Shown: positions 35,223 to 44,547, numbered from the stretch's first letter. The stretch: DNA of 64,000 nt from JANQNX01 sp040217095 (GCA_965229565.1 OZ245888.1:1302001-1366000); one strand, 5' to 3'. Notes: generated by a model not told the origin, from the letters alone. Translations and numbers: made by a program.

Positions 35223-35585
35223 TTACCTGGGCATGGCCATGTAACGCATCAGGTTGCCCAGCAATTTACTGGCGTTTCGATTACTGATACCGCTAACGTA
35301 GTATTTGCCAAATTCCGGCGGGTAATCCCAGCTCACAATTTTTTCGTGCAGATTTTCCAGTATTGGTGCGCAGTGTTTCATGGAATGATCGGCGATAACG
35401 CGCGGGTCACTGTTCGGCTGCATACGGGACATGGCAAACTCATTCATGCACTGTTCATGTTCGCCGGCGATTTGCCTGGCCTGTTGATACTCTTCCTGGC
35501 TCATTGCGTTAGGGTCACGGTATTCGGCCCATACCGTTGTTGCAGACAGGCATAGGATTATTGCCGTACAGGCCTTAATATGCAT
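35223..35585 (-). CDS. Hypothetical small secreted protein
   Basis: A 120-residue protein with a clear signal peptide (about 1-20, IILCLSATTVWA then EYRDP). The mature part has two cysteines about 45 residues apart (EQCMNEF and KHCAPIL) that could pair in the periplasm, and a C-terminal helix ending YMAMPR. I do not recognise the family. It is convergent with rppH (11 bases between stops) and diverges from the decarboxylase gene, 45 bases from its ATG. Confidence 0.7.
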   Translation of the reverse strand: MHIKACTAIILCLSATTVWAEYRDPNAMSQEEYQQARQIAGEHEQCMNEFAMSRMQPNSDPRVIADHSMKHCAPILENLHEKIVSWDYPPEFGKYYVSGISNRNASKLLGNLMRYMAMPR

Positions 35586-35630
35586 CGCTTGTTCCTCGGT
35601 TATGATGTTTACTTTAAGAACTACAATAAC

Positions 35631-36782
35631 ATGAAAGATTCAATTTTCCTTGAAGCCGATGTCATCACTCCCTGCTACGTCTATGACCTTGCGGCTGTAC
35701 AGGCAGCACTGACGCGCATAGTCGATTCTGCTGCTGTCGCCGGCTGTAAATTCCTGTATTCGATCAAGTCTGCCAGTAATGTCGAATTATTAAAGTTCAT
35801 TCGTCCCAACATTGCCGGCTTCTCTTGCAGTTCCCTGTTCGAATTAAAGCTGGCCAGGGAGCTTGCTACCGAAAAGCAAACACTGCATATAACGACACCA
35901 GGTTATCGTCCTGATGAATTTGAACAGATAGCTTCCCTGGCCGACTACCTCAGCTTTAATTCTGTAGCGCAATGGCGCCGACTTGCAAATACGGCAAATC
36001 AACACACGAGTTGTGGCCTGCGTATCAACCCTGAGTTATCACTGGTTAAAGACATTCGTTACGATCCCTGCCGCGAACATTCCAAGCTGGGCATTACCGC
36101 TGCACAACTGCAAGCTGCTGTTGTTGCTGGCGAGTTGAGCACGCAGGATATCCATGGCATCGCAGTGCATAATAATTGTGAAGCCACGGACCTGAATGAA
36201 CTGTTGCTGACGGTTAACAAGATGCTTGACCTGTTATCAAGGCATGCAATTGAACCTGCCTGGTTTAACCTCGGTGGCGGTTACCTCTGGCAGGACGGTG
36301 TGAACGGCGAGATCCTGGCTCGCGTTTGTGAGGCCATACGGCAACGGTATCAGTCCGATATCTTCATCGAGCCGGGCAAGGCTGTTGTCGGCCATAGTGG
36401 TTATTTGCTGGCCAGCGTCATTGATATCTTTGAGCGACCGGGCAAGACCGTTGCCATATTGGATACCTGTATCAATCATTTGCCAGAGGTGTTTGAATAT
36501 CAATATCAGCCAGTAGTAGCCAACAGTAATCAAGGTGGTGAATTTTATTACCGTCTGGCGGGTAGCAGTTGCCTCAGTGGTGACCTTTTTGGAGACTATG
36601 CCTTCCAGGAACCGCTGGAGATTGGCAGCCGGGTATTGTTCAAAAACGTGGGTGCCTATATGCAGGTCAAGGCCAATTCATTCAATGGCATTAATCTGCC
36701 AGCAACCTACCTGTTTGACGGGCAGGCCGGGTTTGAAATGATAAGCAAACACAACTACGATGATTTTCGACGTCGTTTGTAG
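35631..36782 (+). CDS. nspC: Carboxynorspermidine decarboxylase-like PLP enzyme (NspC family)
   Basis: NspC decarboxylates carboxyspermidine or carboxynorspermidine in the aspartate-semialdehyde route to spermidine. The 383-residue alanine-racemase-fold protein has the PLP lysine at K46 in FLYSIKSASN. Other family features are LRINPELS, YDPCREHSKLGI, the glycine loop NLGGGYLW and the EPGKAVVG segment. Near the C-terminus are AGSSCLSGDLFGDYAF and the VGAYMQVKANSFNG segment. Some family positions differ, for example VHNNCE and NHLPEVFEYQYQP. The ATG at 35631 gives the family N-terminus; the frame runs back to 35580. The partner dehydrogenase is not in the window. Confidence 0.85.
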   Translation: MKDSIFLEADVITPCYVYDLAAVQAALTRIVDSAAVAGCKFLYSIKSASNVELLKFIRPNIAGFSCSSLFELKLARELATEKQTLHITTPGYRPDEFEQIASLADYLSFNSVAQWRRLANTANQHTSCGLRINPELSLVKDIRYDPCREHSKLGITAAQLQAAVVAGELSTQDIHGIAVHNNCEATDLNELLLTVNKMLDLLSRHAIEPAWFNLGGGYLWQDGVNGEILARVCEAIRQRYQSDIFIEPGKAVVGHSGYLLASVIDIFERPGKTVAILDTCINHLPEVFEYQYQPVVANSNQGGEFYYRLAGSSCLSGDLFGDYAFQEPLEIGSRVLFKNVGAYMQVKANSFNGINLPATYLFDGQAGFEMISKHNYDDFRRRL

Positions 36783-36840
36783 ATGTTTTTTTCAATAAAG
36801 GTACCGTGCTGTATGGATGCAATATTTCAGGGCTACGAAT

Positions 36841-37335
36841 ATGTTTAGGTTAACTACACTTGTTTTTCTGGCATTGACCTCTCAGGGTCTGCAGGCTCAT
36901 CCGTTGGCTGAGACTGACGCCCATGAGCATCATGCCTCTCAGCTGGCGGCTGCAGAGGTCGAGGAACTGTTACAGGACGGTGCTGAATTTTCCGGTCCCG
37001 CTGAGACTTCGGGCATCGCCTCAATAGAGGCACTTGGCCTGGTTGATCTTGGTGCTGAATTTAGCGCCATGACTGGTCGCCAGTTTCGTGCCCGTGTTTT
37101 TACCATTGAGCCCGGTGGTATCGTGGGAATACATACACACGATCAGCGTCCCGGCTTTGCCTATATCTTAAGTGGTAATATTGTAGAGCATCGTAGCGAT
37201 ACCCGTGGCGCGATACAGCATGAAGCAGGGAGTATCGCCGTTGAACGCAGCGGTGTTACGCACTGGTGGGAAAATATTTCTGATGCCCCGGTCAGGGCGC
37301 TGGTCGTCGATATTTTTACACCACCGCCGAATTAA
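36841..37335 (+). CDS. Secreted cupin-domain protein
   Basis: A 164-residue protein with a signal peptide (about 1-20, LTTLVFLALTSQGLQA). A His-rich linker (DAHEHHASQ) and one cupin domain (about 70-160) follow. Cupin motif 1 is GIHTHDQRPGFAYILSG, with two metal-type histidines. Motif 2 contains VERSGVTHWWEN. Function is unknown; candidates are a metal-binding or small-molecule dioxygenase-like protein in the periplasm. The ATG at 36841 begins the signal peptide directly; an in-frame ATG at 36817 would add eight residues. It precedes mtnB by 2 bases. Confidence 0.8.
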   Translation: MFRLTTLVFLALTSQGLQAHPLAETDAHEHHASQLAAAEVEELLQDGAEFSGPAETSGIASIEALGLVDLGAEFSAMTGRQFRARVFTIEPGGIVGIHTHDQRPGFAYILSGNIVEHRSDTRGAIQHEAGSIAVERSGVTHWWENISDAPVRALVVDIFTPPPN

Positions 37336-37337
37336 TC

Positions 37338-37949
37338 ATGAATCGTTACGATGAACTTGCCCGGCAACTGGTTGCAGCAGGCAAGCAGCTCTATGACATG
37401 CAAATGGTCCCGGCTACCAGCGGAAATTTCTCGGCGCGTATCGATGCGGACGAGCTGGCCATAACCGTATCCGGCCGGCATAAGGGGCGTCTGACGACCG
37501 ATGACATCATGCGTATCAACCTTGCCGGCGAATCCCTGGATGGTAAAAAACCATCGGCAGAAACGGGCCTGCATACCCAGATCTATCGACGCTGTCCTGA
37601 CGCCCAGGCCGTTCTTCATGCGCACTCGCTCTACGCAACCTTGATCTCGCGTACCGACCGAACCAGCCTGGAATTAAAAAATTACGAGTTATTAAAAGCC
37701 TTCCCGGGTATCAGCACTCACGACGTCTCTGTCACCATACCGATATTTGATAACGATCAGGATATTACACGCCTGGCAGATGTGGTGGATACTTACATGG
37801 AGAACAATGAAATGTGCCCGGTATACCTGATACGCGGCCATGGCTTCTACACCTGGGGAAATTCACTGGACAATACTTTAAACTACATCGAGGCACTGGA
37901 GTTTTTATTCAAATGCGAACTGACGGCAGAGGGAGTTAACACGCCATGA
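37338..37949 (+). CDS. mtnB: Methylthioribulose-1-phosphate dehydratase
   Basis: MtnB dehydrates 5-methylthioribulose-1-phosphate in the methionine salvage pathway. The 203-residue class II aldolase-fold protein has PATSGNFSARID near the N-terminus and the zinc-binding HAHSLYAT. The later YLIRGHGFYTWG motif is typical of MtnB. It overlaps mtnD by four bases. The order mtnB-mtnD-mtnC is common in gammaproteobacteria. mtnA, mtnK and mtnP are not nearby. Confidence 0.95.
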   Translation: MNRYDELARQLVAAGKQLYDMQMVPATSGNFSARIDADELAITVSGRHKGRLTTDDIMRINLAGESLDGKKPSAETGLHTQIYRRCPDAQAVLHAHSLYATLISRTDRTSLELKNYELLKAFPGISTHDVSVTIPIFDNDQDITRLADVVDTYMENNEMCPVYLIRGHGFYTWGNSLDNTLNYIEALEFLFKCELTAEGVNTP

Positions 37950-38500
37950 CCCGATTAACTATCTATCCTGACAATGATCCGCATCACGGTACTACCAAGA
38001 CGGAGTTTAACGATATAGTCAGCACGCTGGCTGATATCGGTGTGTTACTGGAAAAGTGGGAGGCCGGTATGCCATTGTCCCGTGACGCGAGCAAGGAAGA
38101 GGTACTGGCGGCTTATGAAGAATCAGTCTCAGAATTAAACAGTAAGTACGGTTTTAAAACGGTTGATGTTGTCGGTCTTAACCCGGACCATCCTGATCGC
38201 GAGGTCATGCGCAACAAGTTCCTCGCAGAACATACACATGCTGATTTTGAAATTCGTTTTTTCGTGGAAGGCAGTGGTATTTTCTACCTGCATGTTGACA
38301 ACAAGGTTTATGCGACGCTGTGTGAGCAAGGCGACCTTATCAGTGTCCCTGCTAACACGACACACTGGTTTGATATGGGAACGACTCCTTATTTTAAATG
38401 TATCCGTTTTTTTACGACAGACGATGGCTGGGTAGGAAACTTTACCGGTAGTGACATTGCCACGCAGTTCCCCGATTTCGATACCTTGACCACGGCTTAA
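37946..38500 (+). CDS. mtnD: Acireductone dioxygenase
   Basis: MtnD oxidises the acireductone intermediate to 2-keto-4-methylthiobutyrate (Fe form). The 184-residue cupin has the metal-binding pattern HTHADFEIRFFVEG, with the second set in PANTTHWFDMG. The length is standard. It is translationally coupled to mtnB by an ATGA overlap and followed by mtnC after 17 bases. Confidence 0.96.
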   Translation: MTRLTIYPDNDPHHGTTKTEFNDIVSTLADIGVLLEKWEAGMPLSRDASKEEVLAAYEESVSELNSKYGFKTVDVVGLNPDHPDREVMRNKFLAEHTHADFEIRFFVEGSGIFYLHVDNKVYATLCEQGDLISVPANTTHWFDMGTTPYFKCIRFFTTDDGWVGNFTGSDIATQFPDFDTLTTA

Positions 38501-38517
38501 AGCGCTATTCTGATTCA

Positions 38518-39195
38518 ATGATCCAGGCTGTCGTCACCGATATTGAAGGTACGACCACTTCGATACACTTCGTAACCGACGTGTTATTTCCCTATGCCAG
38601 GGAACGTATGGGAGACTTTTTGCAGCAACACTCAACAGAGCCGCCAGTCAGGCAATGCCTGGATGAGGTGGTCAATTTGACCGGTATCGATGATGACCTG
38701 GCGACAATTACCCGACAATTGATCGAATGGATTGATACCGATCAGAAAATCACGCCATTGAAATCCCTGCAGGGAATGATCTGGGATGCCGGCTATCGAA
38801 ACGGTGATTTCACCGGACATATTTACCCCGATGTGCCTGCGCAACTGGCTGCGTGGCACAGGGACGGTATCAAACTCTATGTCTACTCTTCCGGCTCGGT
38901 TCAGGCGCAAAAGTTGTTATTCGGTTTTAGTGATGCCGGCGACCTGTCGATTTTGTTTACTGATTTTTTTGATACGAGAATCGGCAATAAAAGAGAAGTA
39001 GCTGCGTATGACAATATCATTCAACATACCGCGCTACCGGCAGACAACATATTGTTTCTTTCCGATATCGAGGAGGAACTGGATGCGGCCGCGGTCGCGG
39101 GTATGAAGACAACGCAACTATGCAGGGAACAAACTGTGAAAGGCGAACGGCATCATGCTGTCAGTAACTTTAATGAAATCCGGCTGAATAAATAA
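38518..39195 (+). CDS. mtnC: Enolase-phosphatase E1
   Basis: MtnC enolises and then dephosphorylates 2,3-diketo-5-methylthiopentyl-1-phosphate to the acireductone used by MtnD. The 225-residue HAD protein starts AVVTDIEGTTTSIHFV, with the E1-specific motif I DIEGTT. It carries YVYSSGSVQAQKLLFG and FLSDIEEELDAA (motif IV). Its stop shares one base with the start of the next gene, a membrane protein. Confidence 0.96.
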   Translation: MIQAVVTDIEGTTTSIHFVTDVLFPYARERMGDFLQQHSTEPPVRQCLDEVVNLTGIDDDLATITRQLIEWIDTDQKITPLKSLQGMIWDAGYRNGDFTGHIYPDVPAQLAAWHRDGIKLYVYSSGSVQAQKLLFGFSDAGDLSILFTDFFDTRIGNKREVAAYDNIIQHTALPADNILFLSDIEEELDAAAVAGMKTTQLCREQTVKGERHHAVSNFNEIRLNK

Positions 39196-39737
39196 TGTTG
39201 TCGACGATTAAGGTAATTTTCCTGGTTTTTTTTGATGTCTGCAGGTTCAAGCGCCGACCGCAGGACATTCCGCAATCAGTGAACCTGATGTCGCTGTGCC
39301 TGTTCGTCTATTTACTTGTCGCCACGTTGTTACTGGTCTTGACAGAAACACCCGGCCGCTCATTTTTATCTGCGTGTGTTGAAATCGTGATACTGCTACT
39401 GTTTACCATTGGCTTGTTGATGCTGTCTGGCAAGGCCAATCGCTGGGTACAAACCATTACTGCCATGTCCGGTACCGGTGTTGTATTAAGCCTGATTGCA
39501 TTACCCGTTTATATCCTGATGGGTATGTATACGACAGCCGATGCCAATACCAATCCTTTATACACGATTGCCGTGATGGTTCTCGCCGCATTGGCGCTTT
39601 GGAATATCGCGGTCATGGCCCACATCCTGAGAGAAGCGCTGGAAGTCGGCATGTTCACCGGCGTGATGCTCGCTATCTCTTATATCTGGATCATACTGAG
39701 TGTCTCGGCAGCGATGTTTCCCACGGAGTACAGTTGA
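39195..39737 (+). CDS. Predicted membrane protein, Yip1-like
   Basis: A 180-residue protein with about five hydrophobic helices and a short basic cytoplasmic N-terminus (CRFKRRPQDIPQS). The pattern resembles Yip1-domain proteins, but no diagnostic motif is visible and I would not name it. It starts at the last base of the mtnC stop, and its own stop overlaps the mpl start (TGATG), so it is coupled to both. Confidence 0.75.
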   Translation: MLSTIKVIFLVFFDVCRFKRRPQDIPQSVNLMSLCLFVYLLVATLLLVLTETPGRSFLSACVEIVILLLFTIGLLMLSGKANRWVQTITAMSGTGVVLSLIALPVYILMGMYTTADANTNPLYTIAVMVLAALALWNIAVMAHILREALEVGMFTGVMLAISYIWIILSVSAAMFPTEYS

Positions 39738-41095
39738 TGCACATTCACATACTGGGAATTTGTGGTACGTTCATGGGCGGTATCGCCCGTATTGCGCACG
39801 ATCTCGGCCACAAGGTGACGGGCTCTGATCAAAACGTCTATCCACCGATGAGTGATCAGCTGCAGCAACTGGGGATTAACCTGCAGCAGGGATATCTGGC
39901 CGAGCACCTGCAGCCGGCCCCGGACCTGGTGATCGTGGGGAATACAATTTCCCGCGGCAACCCGGCCCTGGAATACGTACTTAACCAGAAGTTGTCATAC
40001 TGCTCGGGACCGGAATGGCTATACAGCGAGGTGCTTCGACATAAGCACGTGTTGGCCGTGGCCGGCACGCATGGCAAGACTACCACTACGTCCATGCTTG
40101 CCTGGCTACTGGAACATGCCGGCCTGAACCCCGGTTTCCTGATCGGTGGCGTGGCTGAAAATTTTGGCCTGTCAGCCCGCGTTACCAGTAGTGATTTCTT
40201 CGTGATCGAGGCCGACGAATACGACACGGCGTTTTCCGACAAGCGCTCAAAATTTATTCACTATCGACCCAACACCCTGATTATTAATAATATTGAATTC
40301 GATCATGCCGATATATTTCATGATCTTGCCGCTATCAGGCGTGAATTCCACAATATGGTCAGGATCTTGCCAGAAACGGCAGAGATCATCTATCCGGCCG
40401 GAGATGCCGAGGTGGAACGGGTGCTGGATATGGGCTGCTGGTCACAGCGGGTGGATTATGCGGGCCAGGATTCCCGCTGGCAACTGGGTAAGGCGAGTCC
40501 GGACTATCGACATTTCGAGGTCAAACTGGACAGGACAGTGGCCGCCGAGGTCAACTGGACATTGCTTGGCGAACACAACGCCATGAATGCGCTGGCAGCT
40601 ATTATCGCTGCGCGACATATCGGTATCGAACCGCAGCAATCAGCGCAGGCACTGGCGGCATTCAGGTCTGTGAAACGCAGGCTCGAATGTATCCTTGATA
40701 ACGGCAACATCAGGTTATTCGATGATTTTGCCCATCACCCCACCGCTATCAGGGTCACGTTGAAGGCATTGCGTGCGGCCGCTGGCGAGAATCGGATCAT
40801 CGCGATCATGGAGCCACGTTCAAACACCATGCGCATGGGCGTTCACAAGGATACCCTGGCAGATTCCTTGCGGGAAGCCGATGTCGTATTGATCTTCCAG
40901 GCTGATAACGTGAACTGGGATATCTCGCAACATGTGGCTGAACTTGGTGATATATGCCGGGTCTTCACCGATATAGACGCCATCGTCGGCCAGGTTAAGT
41001 CTGAATGCCGCGCTGGCGATTACATCGTCGTCATGAGTAATGGCGGTTTTGGCGGTATACACAAAAAACTGTTGCAAGTACTCGCTGATCAATGA
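39737..41095 (+). CDS. mpl: UDP-MurNAc:L-alanyl-gamma-D-glutamyl-meso-DAP ligase
   Basis: Mpl attaches recycled tripeptide to UDP-MurNAc, bypassing MurC, D and E. The 452-residue Mur ligase begins MHIHILGICGTFMGGIARIA, the Mpl version of the Rossmann start. The P-loop is AGTHGKTTTTSML, and VIEADEYDTAFSDKRSKF follows. The C-terminal domain has the FDDFAHHPTAIRVTL motif. The start is the ATG at 39737, overlapping the previous stop; the longer frame back to 39599 is an out-of-frame reading of the membrane-protein gene. Confidence 0.96.
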   Translation: MHIHILGICGTFMGGIARIAHDLGHKVTGSDQNVYPPMSDQLQQLGINLQQGYLAEHLQPAPDLVIVGNTISRGNPALEYVLNQKLSYCSGPEWLYSEVLRHKHVLAVAGTHGKTTTTSMLAWLLEHAGLNPGFLIGGVAENFGLSARVTSSDFFVIEADEYDTAFSDKRSKFIHYRPNTLIINNIEFDHADIFHDLAAIRREFHNMVRILPETAEIIYPAGDAEVERVLDMGCWSQRVDYAGQDSRWQLGKASPDYRHFEVKLDRTVAAEVNWTLLGEHNAMNALAAIIAARHIGIEPQQSAQALAAFRSVKRRLECILDNGNIRLFDDFAHHPTAIRVTLKALRAAAGENRIIAIMEPRSNTMRMGVHKDTLADSLREADVVLIFQADNVNWDISQHVAELGDICRVFTDIDAIVGQVKSECRAGDYIVVMSNGGFGGIHKKLLQVLADQ

Positions 41096-41685
41096 ACACG
41101 ATTCCAATTTTCCCCCTGAATGTCGTCCTGTTTCCGGAAGGCGATCTGCAGTTACGACTATTTGAACCACGCTATATCGATATGGTGCGTAACTGCATGC
41201 GTGACGATACGGGTTTCGGTATTTGTTTGATCAAGGATGGCAAGGAAGCCGGCGAGGCGGCCGAGATATTCCCGCTGGGCACTTATTCCCGTATTGTTGA
41301 CTGGGAACAGATGGAAGATGGTTTACTTGGCATTACGGTGGTGGGTGAACGCCGCTTTCGTGTAGAAACCAGCGCACTGCAACAGGATAACCTGCTCACT
41401 GCCGAGGTCACCTGGCTGGATGATGATGATGAACCCTTGCCGGAGTCTTACCACGGTTTTACCGAATTACTAAAAGAAATCATCAATCGTTACGAGTTAC
41501 CGTATGACGACGATGATGAACGTTATGATGAAGCCACCTGGGTTAGCGAGCGACTGGCAGAAATCCTGCCGTTTGGTCTCAAGACCAAGCAGACACTCCT
41601 GGAAATGGATAACGCCTTGCAGCGACTCGACCTGATGCATGTCCTGCTCGAGAAAATCGATGCAGGTGACACGAACCAGTCCTGA
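41092..41685 (+). CDS. LON-substrate-binding-domain protein
   Basis: A 197-residue stand-alone LON N-terminal domain protein. It starts MNTIPIFPLNVVLFPEGDLQ and carries LRLFEPRYIDMV, the family signature. There is no AAA+ or protease part. Such proteins are widespread in proteobacteria and are thought to bind peptides; the role is not established. It overlaps mpl by four bases and is convergent with the FAH-family gene. Confidence 0.9.
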   Translation: MNTIPIFPLNVVLFPEGDLQLRLFEPRYIDMVRNCMRDDTGFGICLIKDGKEAGEAAEIFPLGTYSRIVDWEQMEDGLLGITVVGERRFRVETSALQQDNLLTAEVTWLDDDDEPLPESYHGFTELLKEIINRYELPYDDDDERYDEATWVSERLAEILPFGLKTKQTLLEMDNALQRLDLMHVLLEKIDAGDTNQS

Positions 41686-41686
41686 C

Positions 41687-42562
41687 TTAATCAATAAACG
41701 TCGCGCTGTCCGGCTCGCTGATAACAGGGTTGGCCAGCTTGCCTATCTTCTCGATCTCTATCGTTACCGTGTCGCCGGCATGCATGTAGCCACGCGGTTT
41801 CATTTTTACCCCGACACCGCTGCTGGTGCCGGTTGCAATGATATCGCCGGGTTCCAGCGTCATCACCTGCGACAGGTAATGCACGAGGTAATAACAGTCA
41901 AAGATCAGGTGCCGCGTGTTTGAATCCTGGCGCTTATCATCGTTTACCCATGTCTTGATATCCAGCGAATGCGGGTCGCCAATCTCGTCCGCTGTTACTA
42001 TCCACGGACCAATCGGTCCATGCGTGTCGAACGATTTACCCAACGTCCACGTATGCGAACGCATCTGCCAGTCGCGCACGCTGACGTCATTGGCAATGGT
42101 ATAACCGGCGATGACTGTGCGGGCCTGCTCAATAGAAATGTTGCGGCAGCGTTTGCCAACTACCAGGGCCAGTTCTCCCTCGTAATCAAGCTTTTCCGAA
42201 ATCCTGGGCAAATGTATGGATTGGTTCGGGCCAATCACGCAACTGTTTTGCTTGTTAAAAAAAGTCGGGTATTCCGGTCGTTCGAGACCGGTTTCCTCGA
42301 TATGGTCGGCGTAGTTGAGACTGACGCCAAAGAATTTATCCGGTTTTGCAATGGGCGGTAGCAACTCGATATCTACCAGTGCCAGTCTCTCAGTATTATT
42401 TGCTAACGTATCAGACATGGCCTTGAGCGACATTTCACCGTCGCAGAGAAATTGAAGCATGCCATTGCTACCCTGGTATTTAGCAGCGGCCGGACATACT
42501 CCGGCATCATCCAGTGCGCCTACATGGATTTTATTATCGTATTGATAGCTGAGTAATTTCAT
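41687..42562 (-). CDS. Fumarylacetoacetate hydrolase family protein
   Basis: A 291-residue FAH-superfamily enzyme. The N-terminal part is variable and the catalytic domain runs from about residue 75. It contains VSLNYADHIEETG, the metal-binding EGELALVVGKRC, and GYTIANDVSVRDWQ. The final ATGTSSGVGVKMKP loop is present. Family members hydrolyse C-C bonds in dicarbonyl compounds or act as acylpyruvases or oxaloacetate decarboxylases. The substrate cannot be read from sequence. It is alone, 98 bases beyond the glycosyltransferase gene. Confidence 0.88.
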   Translation of the reverse strand: MKLLSYQYDNKIHVGALDDAGVCPAAAKYQGSNGMLQFLCDGEMSLKAMSDTLANNTERLALVDIELLPPIAKPDKFFGVSLNYADHIEETGLERPEYPTFFNKQNSCVIGPNQSIHLPRISEKLDYEGELALVVGKRCRNISIEQARTVIAGYTIANDVSVRDWQMRSHTWTLGKSFDTHGPIGPWIVTADEIGDPHSLDIKTWVNDDKRQDSNTRHLIFDCYYLVHYLSQVMTLEPGDIIATGTSSGVGVKMKPRGYMHAGDTVTIEIEKIGKLANPVISEPDSATFID

Positions 42563-42660
42563 GGTGAAAGACGTTTTTCGTTATCACGTGAGTATAACAG
42601 CTGTTTGATCTGCCCCGGAAGTGATAGCGGCAAACCGGTTCCGGTCGCAGCAGGTTGTCG

Positions 42661-43671
42661 CTAATTCGGGTTAGCGGGATTAGGTTCGAGCTGGTTAAAA
42701 AACAACTCTGCGCACTGTGCCCAGGAATTCTGTCGGGCGTAGTCGATACAGTCCTGCGGGTTCAGTTTCAGTGCTCCTGCAACAGCTTTTTGCAGGTCGT
42801 CATCCAGCACGCCAGTGACTCTCTGTTTAACGACATCAACAGGGCCGGTGACCGGGAACGCTGCCACGGGTACACCGCAGGCCATGGCCTCCAGCATCAC
42901 CAGGCCAAAGGTGTCAGTCAGGCTGGGAAAGACAAATACATCTGCTGCAGCCAGGTACTGCGCCAACTCAATTCCGCGTTTGAAACCGGTAAACACGACG
43001 TCAGGGTATTTCTTTTTCATCTCTGCCAGGTCCGGACCATCTCCCACGATGTATTTTGTTCCCGGCAGATCGAGATCCAGGAATGCCTCTATGTTTTTTT
43101 CCACGGCGACCCTGCCCATGTACATGGAAACAGGTCGTTCGGCATCAATAAACGTTTTATCACGCGGATGAAACAAGTCCGTGTCCACGCCTCGTGACCA
43201 CACTACCACGTTGGAAAAATTACGCTCATCCAGTTTCTGCTTTTGTGAAGGTGTGGGTACCATGGTGCGTTCGGCACGGTCATGGAAACGTTTGAGGTAA
43301 CGGTAGGTCCAGCCAATTGGAATAGGCGCTCGTAATCGGACGTATTCAGGGAATTGCGTGTGGTAAGAGGTAGTGAATTTCAATCCTGTCCTGATGCAAT
43401 ACTTCCTGGCGGCATGCCCTAGTGGCCCCTCGGTAGCAATGTGCACCGCGTCCGGTTGAAAGTCCGCAAGCATTGCGGCAACTTTACTATCAGGGAATAT
43501 TGCCAGCCTGATACTGGGATAGCTGGGACAAGGGAAAGTCTTGAAATACTCGGGGGTAATATACCGAACATCGTTTCCTGCCTTGTTCAATTCTTCACCC
43601 ATCTTCTCCAGCGTGGTGACGACACCATTGATTTGCGGTGCCCACGCATCCGTCACGATTGAAATTTTCAT
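42661..43671 (-). CDS. GT4-family glycosyltransferase
   Basis: A 336-residue GT-B fold glycosyltransferase. The N-terminal domain begins MKISIVTDAWAPQINGVVTT and has ATEGPLGHAARKYC and SYHTQFPEYVRLR. The C-terminal nucleotide-sugar domain has VDTDLFHP and the EX7E region FPSLTDTFGLVMLEAMACG. It resembles the GT4 group of lipid-acting mannosyl- and glucosyltransferases such as MgtA and SqdX. It lies 4 bases after the LpxH-like gene on the same strand, a recurring pair that hints at a glycolipid. Donor and acceptor are unknown. Confidence 0.88.
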   Translation of the reverse strand: MKISIVTDAWAPQINGVVTTLEKMGEELNKAGNDVRYITPEYFKTFPCPSYPSIRLAIFPDSKVAAMLADFQPDAVHIATEGPLGHAARKYCIRTGLKFTTSYHTQFPEYVRLRAPIPIGWTYRYLKRFHDRAERTMVPTPSQKQKLDERNFSNVVVWSRGVDTDLFHPRDKTFIDAERPVSMYMGRVAVEKNIEAFLDLDLPGTKYIVGDGPDLAEMKKKYPDVVFTGFKRGIELAQYLAAADVFVFPSLTDTFGLVMLEAMACGVPVAAFPVTGPVDVVKQRVTGVLDDDLQKAVAGALKLNPQDCIDYARQNSWAQCAELFFNQLEPNPANPN

Positions 43672-43675
43672 TGTA

Positions 43676-44467
43676 TCAGGCCGCTGCCGGCAGTTTTTTC
43701 AGAGAAGCGGTTTGTTCTGTCCAGTTTAGTATCTCGAGACTGCCATCCTGGTTCTCAATCAGTGCGGTACAGCTTTCTACCCAGTCACCACAATTACAGT
43801 AGAGGACATCATCAATCGTCCGAATCTCGGCCCGGTGAATATGGCCGCAGATCATGCCATCGACCTGGCGTTGTTTGGCCATTTGTGACACGGCGCTTTC
43901 AAAGTTACTGATATAGTTTACGGCACCCTTCACCTTGTGCTTAAGCGCCGCAGCCAGAGACCAGTATGGCAGGCCTAACTGGTAACGGAGGAAATTCACC
44001 ACCTGGTTGGCCTGGAGTAACCAGTCATAGGCCTTACTGCCAACCAGTTCCAGTAGCCGCGAATTTTTTACGACACTATCAAACTGGTCGCCATGCAAAA
44101 CCAGGAAGCGTTTCCCGTCTGCGGTAGTATGCACTATCTCGTTTTCAACCCTGACATTACCCATGACCATGTGGTTGTGTGCCCTTATCGGTTCGTCATG
44201 ATTGCCGGGCACATAGATTACCTGGGTACCGTGCTTGGCCTTGCCGAGCAGGGTGCGGATAACATCGTTATGTTCCTGCGGCCAATAACGTTTCTTTCTC
44301 ATGTAAAGAAAATCAATGATGTCACCCACCAGGTAGATCTTCTCGCACTCGGTATTGCGTAGGAAATCGAGCAGAAATTTTGCACTACAACCAGGGAAGC
44401 CCAGGTGGACATCAGAAATGAAAACGGATTTTACTTTGATCTTGCTGGTCGAATAATTTGCACTCAC
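43676..44467 (-). CDS. UDP-2,3-diacylglucosamine diphosphatase-like metallophosphoesterase
   Basis: A 263-residue calcineurin-like phosphoesterase of the LpxH-type group. Metal-binding blocks are FISDVHLG, GDIIDF, VPGNHDEP, LHGDQFD and GHIHRAEI, which give all the expected Asp, Asn and His ligands. It is longer than E. coli LpxH (about 240) and has the LWY-rich central insertion of the COG2908 branch often paired with GT4 glycosyltransferases. Lipid A or another nucleotide-linked lipid is the likely substrate. It diverges from a small unknown gene across a 201-base AT-rich gap with a long inverted repeat. Confidence 0.87.
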   Translation of the reverse strand: MSANYSTSKIKVKSVFISDVHLGFPGCSAKFLLDFLRNTECEKIYLVGDIIDFLYMRKKRYWPQEHNDVIRTLLGKAKHGTQVIYVPGNHDEPIRAHNHMVMGNVRVENEIVHTTADGKRFLVLHGDQFDSVVKNSRLLELVGSKAYDWLLQANQVVNFLRYQLGLPYWSLAAALKHKVKGAVNYISNFESAVSQMAKQRQVDGMICGHIHRAEIRTIDDVLYCNCGDWVESCTALIENQDGSLEILNWTEQTASLKKLPAAA

Positions 44468-44547
44468 AGCTACATCTCGCGTTTTGGTTTGTGTGACTAT
44501 GCATATCCAGTGTGACAGCGAGATTTAACAAAAATGACGTATTCATG

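Noticed and set aside
39599..39736. N-terminal extension of mpl
   Set aside because: The extra codons read the membrane-protein gene out of frame; family alignment starts at MHIHILGICG (39737), which overlaps the previous stop.
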